Assembly: GCF_949628265.1 (NCBI RefSeq)
Contig: NC_088790.1
Span: 32,306,545 to 32,370,544, forward strand
Direction: 5' to 3'
Source: Cloeon dipterum
Lineage: Eukaryota; Arthropoda; Insecta; Ephemeroptera; Baetidae
Length of the DNA stretch: 64,000 bases
Part shown: piece by piece, positions 41,751 to 54,100 of the stretch
Layout: each line of letters starts with the position of its first letter
Position numbering within the stretch: position 1 is the stretch's first letter
The notes under the pieces: model-generated
Database searches by the model: none
Seen by the model: the letters and a program-made list of their open reading frames with translations, nothing else
Told to the model about the DNA's origin: nothing
Made by a program: the position numbers and the translations under genes

Positions 41751-42195
41751 GACAGAGAATTTAGTATTTTTTTTTTAATTAAAAAAACTCAGTCGGAGCG
41801 GAAACATTATCCCTAATCCCTAATTGTGTTTGGGAAAGAATTAACGGTAAAGAATTTTTCATAATCTGATCTGCCTGTAGTTCCCCTCGCGCCATTATTC
41901 GAGCATCCTGGGTAGAGCCTCCGTGTTCTCGTTAGCACTGTCAGTTTTCCCTTTGAAAACCGGTTAAAAACTCCGGTTTAAATCGCGAATGTCGCCCATT
42001 GAACTGCACAAAAGAGGCGGGAAACCGGTTTTTCTCCCAAAAGTCCAAGACGGCAGCACCGAGAGCCGCAGCACCACAGCAGTGGATTCGCGGCGGAGGG
42101 AGGAGTTGTCTGTAGGACGTACTCGCGGGAGGACGGACGGATCTTGGCTGTCGCCGATGCCGGACGGGCATGCGTTTGCAGCACGCGGGACAGTG

Positions 42196-45100
42196 ATGGC
42201 GAAGCAGGAGGGCGGCAGCCTGTCCGGGCTGTACGTGTTCGTGGCGTCGTACGTGGTGCTGTTCGCCATCGCCGGCGTGCTCCTCTTCGGGCCCAGCATC
42301 TTCCCCAGGTCGGAGCTGCTGGTGGACGGCCTGCTCGGACACGAGGCTCTCGGACTGGACGCCGAGATGGACTGCAACTCGCTGCGAAACGTCACCGACG
42401 TCAAATTCGTGAACAACGGCTGGACCAAGACGGTCTACAGCGGCTTCTACTTGGGCACCCCGATCGCCATCAAGACGGTCAACCCCAAAGGAATCTCTTT
42501 ACAGGAGTGTCTCGACAGGGGTGAAAAAGACAAAAACGTCTGCTACCAGAGGTCTGCGTCCAAGATCATCAACGAGACGCTGCTGCTCAGACAACTAGTC
42601 CACGAGAACATCATCAAGGTTGGTATATTATTTTTGCTCTTTTATATGTAGAGGGTGAGATATCGATTTTCCCGAGTGTGTGGGGTTGTCAAGGGCGCGC
42701 CCGCGTTGCCAGACATTGCGCTATAAATATAAACCCTCCAAGGGGGTGAAATATTAAATATATATTTTTTTAAATTTGTCAAAAGACCAGCCTGGTCTAT
42801 TTTAAAAATTTGAATTAAATAAAATTGCGCAGATTTTGAGGGTGAGCAGGGGCTGAGAATGAACCTAATAGACGCGGAAATTCAGGGCGAGTCTGGAAAA
42901 CTTGTTTTTTTAAATCTGCAACCCATAGGAGTTGAATTATTAATTTTTAAAATCAAGCAAACATGATTTGTGACATTTCGAACTTTATATTTTCGGGGCC
43001 CAGGCGGGGCCCTATGGGCCGGATGGCACTTATTCTGGCACCAATCGATGCTCCTTAACGAGGACAATCCGCCCGTGTGTGGTTTTCTAAAATGGGACCA
43101 TTTTTTGAATTTTCACGAATTTATTTGTACCAATTTTTTAGAAAAAGTCTAAATTTACAAAAAATGGTTTTATTTTTCTTAAAATTCGGCCGTTTGTTCG
43201 ATCCTCGACAACGACCCTTCATCGGAAAGGTCTCAAACAGGGCTTTGATATGGCATACCCTGACGACCTTTTTCAGGGTAATTCGACCTGAGATCCGCCC
43301 TTAGACCGGTTTTTAATGCTTTTTCAGCGATATTGAGCACATTTGCAATATTTTTCAACGGTTTTTCAGGCAGCAATCGATGCCCCTTCTACCGAAATTT
43401 CGAAAGGTTTTTATAAAAAAATCCTAGGAATTGTTAGGGTGATGAAACTTGTTATTAATTGAGATATAGAGGGTCAGATGTTAAAAAGGGATTTTTAAAT
43501 TCAAGGGAAAATAAAATTGAACATGCTTTTGGGCCCATATAGCAGTGAGGAAACCAAACCCTATTGTCGGGGTAGTACTTGAGCAATCGATATTATGAAA
43601 TTTCCAACTATGTGGCCATTGCACCGACCTTGTAGGCTTTGTATTACGAGACAATAATTGAATTTTGAGCTGTTTAACCTAATTTAAGGATCTAAAATAG
43701 TCGTTCCGGCCATTATAATTCCTCTGATTAACCGTTTCACTTGGCAATCTTATAAAAAGTGTCTTTCACCGAGAAAAATTGAGAAATAAAAAAATGACTT
43801 CACTTCCCAGGACATAATCGGGTGCGACAGTAATCTGTTTAAAAACCTTGGAATTTGTTTTGTATTATGGTTACGCAAGAATTAAAAAAGGAAACACACA
43901 TGCCATAAATTCCTTTAAAAAAACAACCTTTTGTTCCGTAAAAAAACTCCCATACTTTGAAAGCAGAGCAAGGGGGCGCAAAATAGAATGAACAGTCCAG
44001 GGTTACGAGAACCGTCAATTTTGTTGTCATCACTGCTTTAGCAGGTCAGCTTTCGATTCTCCACGCACGCTGTCTCTGTATTTACGAGCGTGCACAATTA
44101 AACGGTGAGGTGAAACCCAAGCGAGCTGTTTAACAAAATATAACTATAGTCTTATACAGAATGCTGGCAGGTCGTAAATCACACATTTTTATTGAGCTTC
44201 AAATGGTTCGCGGCGTGAAAGGGTGCCTGCCAGCTGCACACGCTGCCCACCCAGCGATTGACTCATTCTTACAGGCATGGGAAATATTTTTTCTACCCTT
44301 CAAAAGAAAGCATCAAATAAAATTAATTTTTTAAAATGAGCTAGATATTATAAATTACCTGAAATTCATTTGTTTTTATTTAAAATTCAAATTTAAAACC
44401 AATCTTAAATAAAAAAGAACCTTGCTTGAAAAATTTGCCTATTTCGAAGCTGCGCAGTAAACTTGTGCGCATCTTACGCATGCGCAGTATGTTCAAATCG
44501 CTGAGAAATCTTACAGGAAGGCTGAAACTCATCTCTGCGCATGCGTGATCCAAATTGAAACCCTCTGCGCAGCCATAATTCCCACTGGGGTCCGGATTGT
44601 GATCTGTGTTAGTTTCCCGCCGGTCAGAAGGCAATATGGCGTCGAAGTAATGGAGGCCAATCAGGAGAAATTCCTCAGAAGTGTCGAAAAAGAGGCGTGG
44701 CGACCTAATTATTTCATTCCCGCGAATTTTGTTACATTTCCATCAGCATGATGTGCCATCTAACGGTCGATTCGCCAATTACCGGGCTAATCAGCTGTTT
44801 TTAAAGAAATAACAATTAAAATATTCATCATGTTGAAGCTATTTTCATGATTTTTCCCGCCGCACTCTACCAGACGCCATATCTGCGCGTCACACGATAA
44901 AAAAATTATTAGTCGTCCCGCTCGTCTTTTGGGGATGATTTTCTATCGACGCCCGGTGCGAGTTGTGCCGCTCGATTTCGCGCAGTTGGGGTGCACGAGG
45001 GCGAGCTATTTCGGGCAGCCAATTACAGCGGAAAGCAAACACAGGTGCACAAACAGAAAACATTTGGGCTGGCGTGTATTATATAGCAGACGCCGCTGAC

Positions 45101-48100
45101 TGAAATCGACTGCTTTGATTTTGTTGGCCGGCGGCCAGAGCCGCGCGCGAGCGGGATCGTGGGCGTTTCGATGTAACTACTTTTTCTCTTTTCGTGCGGA
45201 GGCAGCACGCATAAATTAGAAAAAAAAAATTAAAATAAAGCGGGGACGTCGAGCGAGCATTACTTTTGAAAAATTGCTGCCATCCGTTTCTCACAGTGGC
45301 GCGGCTGCTTATTTTTTTTTCTTTTCCAACACTCGAGTGTGTGACACTCGAGGAGACACATGCCTGGAAAAAAATTGACGCGACGACCCTCGTTAATGGC
45401 TCGCGGCTTAGAATCTGCCAGAGTGACAGATTACTTTTCTCCGCACCCGCGTGAAACTGCGCCATCACCATCACTCTTAAGCACATTGGCAAATTTCGTT
45501 AAACTCAAATTCTAAAATAGGAAAAAGGGAAATCTTTAGTTGTTTTTACTAAAACATTGTTTTTTAAATGGATTAAACTGCCTGAATTTTAACGGAAATT
45601 GAACTTCGATGCGTATAAAACAAGAAGACATTCGGAGAACATGTTAAATACCTGGAAAATCGCTTACCATTCAGCAGAGAACCAATTTTTTGGTGTCCTC
45701 TAGCAGCTAACGGGTTAATATTTATATTTTTATTCGCAGAAATTCATTAAAAGTTGCATTAATTCGATTTAAATGCGAAAGAAAAGACGAAATCATCAAG
45801 AATTCTTTGCAGGAACAATTCTCGACGCTGATTGGCTGACAACGCGCATGTCAGCATCTCCCGCGCAATTTACAACGCATGTAAGCCGTTGCTAGGCAAC
45901 CGCGGAAGCTGTTGACAAGCGTTTTGCATCAGCCAATCAGCGTCCAGGATTCTTCAAGCAAAGAATTTTCTGATTTCCGTCTTTTAAATCGGTTTTAATC
46001 GACTTTTGAACAATTTCTGCGACTATAAATCGATGAATCAACTCTTTAGATGCAAAATTAGGCACTAAATAGTCAGGATTTTTGCTCCTCGGTTGGAAAA
46101 AAACCCTGGCAAAGATAAATTAAATCTAATAGTTTTATACGAGACAAGGAAATCGAAATAATAACCAGTAAAAAAACTTTGGAATTAATTTAGCTGGGAT
46201 TTTATTGGTTTTTGTGCAAAATAGATAACATTTTTTAGGATCATTGCAATTCTTTTGCTTATTTAAGTTTTAAAACTGCCTGAAAATTATTTTAAATAAA
46301 ATTTTAATAGGGTAGAGACCGCATAATGCATCGTTAGAAACGATTTTTCATCATTTATATAAGATATTTGGACAGTTCCCCCAATTTTCTTTGACAGGAA
46401 GAGGCCATCTGTCACCCGATTGACAACGGCAGCAATTTCACGGCGTGGCTGTCGCGCGGGAGCCGCAAACAAACACTTGTGGAGAGGCGGAGGTTGCGCG
46501 CGATCAAGGTGCGATAATCACACCAGAAAGAATCTCTCACGCAGCCGAGCAATCGCCGCGCGTCAATCAAATTGAGAAAAGCGGCAGCTGCGTGGCGCGA
46601 ATTGAAAAGCTGCGAGTTCACACACACACAATATGCGGCGAGGCGAGGCGAGGCGAGGGGGCCACGCGCGATTTCAATTGAGCGTCAAAGATTGGCGTCT
46701 CGAAAGCGGGGCTTTTCTCAAGAGCAACCCTCATATGTGTCGCTCCGGCCGGGCAAAAATTATATATATCAGGGGGAGATCGGCTTTCAATTTCAATCTG
46801 CTGGTTTTCTCTAGGCACGCCGTGTGCACCATCTGGGGCTCACTCGGTTTTGTTTCCCTCCTCCGCTCCGCACGCCAGCCACGAAAGTGTAAAAAATGAA
46901 TTTCACGTGGCACTCTGGCACTGCCACTGCCACTGGCAGCCAGCCTTTTTTACTCTACGCTCGCGTAATCCTATCTTGCACTTTGTGGAGAGAGACGTTC
47001 GTGATTTAATTTCAGGAGACAGCAGCTCGCCTGTCATGTTTCAGGTTTATTTTGTTGGTTTTCGTAATATGTATAAAAAAATAAACTCGTCTTGGATTAT
47101 AAAGTTTCCTTGGCAGCCGAGGATTGTTTTGAAAGGTTTCTTTTTCATGTTTATGCTTCTCTGGTCGAAACGGATTACTGTCATTGACACACATGTGAAA
47201 TCTGACTGCGCTGGCTCGGAGAAAGAAAATATTGTAAATAATATTAGTCACGTGTTACATCTCCTATGACGCCTGACAGCCGTGCAAATTAAGAAAAATA
47301 TTAAATATCCGTCTCTCCTTATTCCTCACATGAATATTTTTTGATGTTATCCCTTTAAAAACCGCTGATTAACCCGGTAATTGGCGAATCGACCGTTAGA
47401 TGGTACATCAGGCTAATTTAAATACGCGGGAATGAAATTATTAGGTCGGCACGCCTCTTTTTCGACGCTTCTGATTGGCCGACTGGATTGGCGTCAATTA
47501 TTTCGACGCCATATTGATTTCTGACCCGCGGGAAACCAAAACAGATCGCAACCTGGCCCCCGGTGGGAATTACGACTGCGCAGAAGGTTTCAATTTGGGT
47601 CACGCATGCGCAGAGATGAGTTTAGGCCTCCATATGAGATTTAGAATCGATCTGAACGTACTGCGCATGCTTAAGATGCGCACAAGTTTACTGCGCAGCT
47701 TCCAAATAAGCGAATATTCAAACAATTAAAAATTTCAACACTTCTGACCGGCGGGAACCAAAACGAATCGCAAACTAGACCCCGGTTCTTCTTTCCTCAT
47801 ATTTTAAATTAAATACAAAACAAAGAAAAATCTGAAACATCCGTGATTTTGAGAATGAACAGTCGTCTTCCTGCATTGAAAACGAACTGTCCCTCTCTCG
47901 GGGATGCTGCTGCTGCTGGAGAACATCTCGGCGGGCCACTCTCTAAATATTATAGTTGGTTCAAATAAACAATGAGCGCGCCTGTAGCAGCTTCCTCGTG
48001 TGTGTGTGTGTGTGTATGTGTGCGTAAAATTGTTTTACCACAAATATTTACTCAGAATTTTGGCTGCTGCGCCGGGAGAGCGAGAGAGAGCGGAGAGCTG

Positions 48101-51100
48101 CTGCTGGCAGCAGTTTAACATCGCGCCCCGAGACGCCGAGACGCGTCAACGCTTTTTTATTTCACTCCTCACAGCTTGTTTTATTCCACGCCTTTATAAA
48201 TACACAGAGAAGAGAGACGCGCCTGCACGGATCGAGTGCACATGCTCTCGCACACCGACTTATTTTCTTTCCATGGCAATATACATCTCGCGCCCTCCGT
48301 CTCGCCATCGCCATCGCCACCGCATCAACAGCCAGTTCCTATTCATATCAAAACTCGAAACTCGACTCTATTATGTACACACATGTCATGCACTCGCGGA
48401 TTGCACGGTGCTCCGCGCAAAAACACGCTCTTAGAATATTGTTTTCCTTTTTAAACCACATCCTGAATTTAAATTAATTTAATTCTTAATCTAAAAAGAG
48501 CAGCGAGAACAGTTGAACACTGTAAACGGTCTTTTATAATTTACTATCCGGTAAAATAAATTAAATTAATTAATTATTATAAAATCTTTCACAAAAGAAT
48601 TGCAATTTCCACAAAAATGCAAAGCAATTTTAATTGAATTTAATCGAAGAAACACTTTAAAAGTTGATTTAATTGCGAATTAAATGACAAAAATATGAAA
48701 AAAAACAGCAAGAATTCTTCGTTTTAAAAATCCTCGAAGCTGATTGGCCGACGCAACATGCTCGTTAACAGCTCCCGCGGTTGCCTAGCAACGGCTTACA
48801 TGCGTTGTGAATTGCGCGGGAGATGCTGGCATGCGCGTTGTCAGCCAATCAGCGTCAAGGATTTTTTCAAGCAAAGAATTCTTGCTGCTGATTGTTTTTA
48901 TTCTCAATTAAATCGGTTTAACGCAACTTTTAATAAGTTTCTACGATTATAAATCGATGGACCGACTCTTTAGCTTCAAATTAGACAGCAAATCAGCATT
49001 TTTTACTTGAAAAGGAGAGGGGGGAGAGCCTATAAAAATGCCTGCTATTAAAAAATCTCTTTTCGCGCCTTCTAAATTTAATTAAAATAGATTTAGAACT
49101 TGATTCCTACGCCTATTTATATTTTAAAATTATTTCTATTTAAATAATCTGAGTCAATTAAAATCTACCAGCCTTCGTATGCCGTTTAATTGCTATGAAT
49201 GGTGTTGATAATGCGGCTCGGCTGGCTCTTCGCGATGAATATGAATGCGTGAAGGAATCGCGGCTCAGCTTTAATGAGCGGGAAAATTTCTCGCCGCCGC
49301 GCGGTCTCTGTTTCATTTATACGCGCGGCGGCGCTCTCACATTCATATAATTCATTAATTGCGTGCGCTTAACGAGGGGTGTGACGTTTTCTGCTGGGAA
49401 ATAAAACTCGAGGAATGCTGCTCAATGGCACGTCTTTTTGAAACAAACAAAATCACTTAATTTCGGAAAGAAATGGCGAGATTTTATTGCTCTGCTCCTG
49501 TTACACGCAGCCCAATTAAAATGGCAGGTAAACGCGGCGATAAGAAGCCGCGAGAAGCACGACGAGATAAAACCTTGGCTGCGGACGAAGCGAAAGAAAG
49601 AAAGAAAGAGTAAAAATAAAGAGGCCGTTTTGCGGTTCAACAAGCCGAAGAATTATTGCTGGCATTGTAATCGGGCAAGACGATCGGGATTGTCTCCGGA
49701 GCCAGTGTCTCTGCTCATTTGAATATAAAATCAGCATGCTGGCTGGCTGACTGGCTGCTCGGAATAAATTTAGCCTTTTATAACAGCGAGCTGGAGAGGG
49801 AGCTTCTGATTTTGTATATTCCCAAGGCCAACAACCGGCTCTCTCTCTTGCTCTCTACAACACACAAAGTTGGGCGTAGAGACTTTATCATCGCTCTATA
49901 AATCAAAGGATACATGTGCCTCCTTATTATTGCCAACATTGGCTAGCTGGATAATAACACACAGTATAAATAAGGACGTGTCAGACCATCGGCGTCTCGC
50001 GGCTGCTTTTTTTATTATTCGTTCGCTCGCCTTCTTGTTTATTTGCACCGCGCGGCGTCTGTACCACACGCTGCCCAAGTTTTAACTAGGCCCTGCCAGC
50101 CAGCTCGCTGCCCATCCAGCCTCTCGTGATTGCACCGAATTGACTCTTGGCCCTGAGCAGCGCGCACTCTCCAACTCAATCAACGGTTCAACGAGCCACT
50201 CAGCACCATGAATTTGCATTATTTCTTGCCTCAAAAACGCCTCATTCAATTTGGCCCGCGGTTTCTTTTCATTGTTGCCTGGTCGTTAATCCCGCAAAGC
50301 CGAAATTTTCAGTTTATTTTTAATTTAAATTATTTTTTATTTGAAGACCATCTTTTACGTATTTTCTGAGCTCACCAATCGATTCCTGAGGGTCGAATCA
50401 GGTATAGAGGATGCTTTTCCCGTTAAAAACGTGCAGTGCAACGTGCGAATTTTTTTCCCGCCAAAACAATTTGAACGAATTTGCGAGAAATGCGCTGATT
50501 TGAGCACTTGCAGAGAGACCACCTGTACGAATGACTTCTTTGTCACTTCCAGCCAGTTCTGTTTTCTTTCCCGTGTGTCAGAAGTCAATATGGCGTCGAA
50601 ATTCATAGTTTTTTGAATATTCGTCTATTTTGAAGCTGCGCAGTAAACTTGTGCGCGTATTAAGCATGCGCAGTATGTTCAGATCGCTTCTTTATCTTAC
50701 TGGGAGGCCAAAACGCATCACCGCGCATGCGTGACCGAAATTAAAACCTTCTGCGCAGTCGTAATCCCCATCGGGGGCTGGGTTGCGTTTTGTGTTGGTT
50801 TTTGACGGAAAAAACATCCATTACACCTAATTCGACCTTCAGGAATCGATTGATGGGCTCAGAAACATCATCAAAGACAGTTTTTAAGCATTTTCTGGTT
50901 CCTCACTACCCTTTCTTTACCTAGGAGTGGTAGGGGAGCCAATCAAAAGCACTTTTGTCGTATTTTCCTGCCAGATTTTATTTAATTCTTGCCTATTAAC
51001 CGACGGAAACCCCTGAAAACCTCTCAAAAATATATTTTTTCATTGTTAGCAGAGGAGCTGTCAGTTTTCTGTCAGGATTTCCCTCTCTCCAGGGTAAAAT

Positions 51101-54100
51101 CCGTCTCCTATTTACCTGACAAGAAGTCGTCCCACATGCAGAGCTTGTTTACAATGGTCTGCTGCTTGTTAGTATTCTAACCCTTTGCCTCTTAAATAAA
51201 TAACGAGAAAAAAATGCAGGCTGCGAGGAAAAATGCAATTTCATTGCTGTTTATACAGGGAGAGGCGTAAAGTTAAATAAAAAAAGAGATAATCATGTTT
51301 CACGCTTCTGATGGAGTGCTCGAAAAAGCACACAGTCACTCTGCAATTACATTCCACAATTTCTTCTCTCTCTCTGCGTGTTTATTTCTCTCGACGGCGA
51401 TGACGACGAATTCATTCTTTTTTGCCTCGGCAAAATGTTGCAAAACGAAGAGAGCGAAAAGCGCCGGCGGAGGAGCGGCGGGAGAGGAGCAGGGATCGCT
51501 CGCTCGCGAAAAGAGCGAGCCAGGCATTTTACGACCTGCTCATGAGCAGCATCAGGTACATAATCGTGATCGTCTCGTTACCGTGGCATGAAAAATGTTC
51601 GCAGTAGGAGGCCGAGAAGAAAACTTTATTATTATTTCCAATTGACCCTCCCAGGCTCTGACATTCCTTTAAGATAGATACCATCTCGCGCGCGCATCAT
51701 GAGACCGCTCTTTGACTCTCCAAACACAAAATACACACAACGGGCTTTTTCTAAAATGTTTGTAATCATTTTGATTGCTCCCAGGAGGGTCTATTGTTCC
51801 TTTGTACCAACAGAAACACTTAATTTGATACACCTGACAGATTTGATTAGTGAAGTACACATTTAAATTTGAAAATAAAACAAAAATAAGGCGAATCGAC
51901 CGTTAGGTAGTAAATCAGGCCGATGGAAATTTGAACAAAATACGCGGGAAAGAAATTATTAGGTCGGCAAGCCCCTTTTCTGACGCTTCTGATTGGACAC
52001 TGGACCTTCTCCTGATTGGCTGCCATTATTTCGACGCCATATTGGCTTCTGACCGGCGGGAAACCAACACAGATCGTAATCCAGACCCCGGTGGGAAATA
52101 CGACTGCGCAGAAGGTTTTGATTTGTGTCACGCATGCGCAGTGATGAGTTTCGGCCTCAATGTAAGATTAAGAAGCGGTTTTTACATACTGCGCATGATT
52201 AAGATGCGCACAAATTTACTGCGCAGCTTCAATAGACCAAAAAATTAATCTAATTTAAATGCCGGTCGACCAAAGCATCTCCAGGAACCAAACGTTCTAT
52301 TATTTGCCTTTTAATCAGCGTGTGTCTCGTCTTGGTGGCGATGATGTTTAGTCACGGACGGTTGTGTTTTTTTTTCTCCTCGGACGAGCGAGCGAGTCGA
52401 GTGGAGAAACAGACGTCAGCTATTTGTTTGGCGATTTGCTACATCTCCTTAGAATTAACACGCCGTTTAGAGCGAGCTGAGCGGACGCGTCTCCTCCTTT
52501 CGTCAGCACATCAGCAGCTGGCAAACAGGCAAGAAAAATATATAAGCAGCCGACCGACCGACGGATGGACCAGTCGATAGGTGAATAAACAGCCCGGGCA
52601 GAAAGGTAAACAGACAGACGCGCGCGAGAGGAGCAGTCAGGGAATAAGTCGGCCCCTCCACCTTTTGGCTCTCGGGAGAGAGAGAGAGAGAAGCAACTAA
52701 CATCATAAATCAGAGCCTTGTTTCAAGACACACACACGGAATTTGTATTATAAATATGCATAATAGTGTCTGCCGACTGCGTTCGAGCGAGAGAACCCCG
52801 CAGACACGAGAAAACAAGGCGATTGTTGCTGCTGCCTGGAAAAAGAACCTGGGCCTCTGCCCCCCAGCTCGCCGTAAAAAATCTATCATTGTTGACATTG
52901 GTTAATTGGTTAGGAAAAATAAGCTCGTGCACGATTTATGGGCCTGCACAGCAAGGCATTTATTTTTGTGCGACGCGTCCTTCCTTAAAATTTATATATT
53001 TATAGTTTCTATTATATATTAGGCGCGCTCTTCCGTTGGGAGAAATCTGATTGTGTGCGGCGACCTATTTTGCGCGTCTAAATGAAAGCCAAACAAAGGA
53101 AATTCTTCTCAATTTTTGGAAACACAAAAGGGGTGCTCTAGAAAGTTGACACTTTGTGCCTTTTTTCTCTTTTTTGATTTATTTAAAAATGAATAGAGCA
53201 TAAAAGGTAAGGAAGATTTATATTTTTACTGCACCTTTAAAATTTAGGTCATTCTATACAAACATCCGACACGTGTTTGTTATAATGTATACGGAAGGAA
53301 ATCATGAAAATTCCTTCAGAACAATGTATATTTTTGTTGTTATTAATTTACAAATAGCTGATTAGCCCGGTAATTGACGAATCGACCGTTAAATAGCACA
53401 TCAGGCTGATTTAAAACACGCGGGAATGAAATTATTAGGTTGGCACGCCTCTTTTTCGACGCTTCTGATTGGCCGAATGGATTTTCCTCCATTAGTTCGA
53501 CGCCATATTGAATTCTGACTGGCGGGAAAGCAACACAGATCGCAACCCGGCCCCTGTTGGGAATTACGACTGCGCAGAAGGTTTTAACTTGGTTCACGCA
53601 TGCGCAGTGATGCGTTTTTGCCTCAATGTAAGATTTAGAAGCGATCTGAACACACTGCGCATGCTTAGGATGCGCATAAAGTTACTGCGCAGCTTCAAAG
53701 TTAGCGTGATTTAAATATAAAAAATTTAATTTTCAACCAACACAGATTTCAAGCCGGTGGTTGTTTTCTTAATTCGCTGCTCGCTCTCAAATCAATTTTG
53801 AAACCAGTTTGGGTGCCTTGCACTTTAAAACAAACAAATTTATATAAAAGAGGCTGGAAACCAGTTTGCTGATGGTGCTGTGGCTGTGCGTGTTTTAATT
53901 AAAGAAAATCTTGGGCGGGTCTAAATAGCAACATCACGACGAGTGACAGCTGAATATATCAGATCTTGGGATTTGCGTCCCCGCAGGTGAACAAAAAAAC
54001 AAAAAACAAATCCCCTCTGCCCTGCCTGAGTTGCCTGGCTCCTCCGATTTCCATTTTCAAATCGGATTACGAAACAGGACTTGTGTGTGTTGGTGGGTAA

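Noticed and set aside
41989..42195. 69-residue N-terminal extension of the kinase
   Set aside because: In frame, but it would put the signal anchor deep inside the protein. The ATG at 42196 places the anchor at residues 10-31. Treated as 5' UTR.
41964..42428. Minus-strand frames of 130-150 codons opposite kinase exon 1
   Set aside because: Shadows of a GC-rich coding exon. The plus strand has the signal anchor and kinase motifs and a matching splice plan.
48000..48434. 144-codon frame beginning in a TG repeat
   Set aside because: It starts inside a microsatellite, has no domain and lies within the kinase intron.
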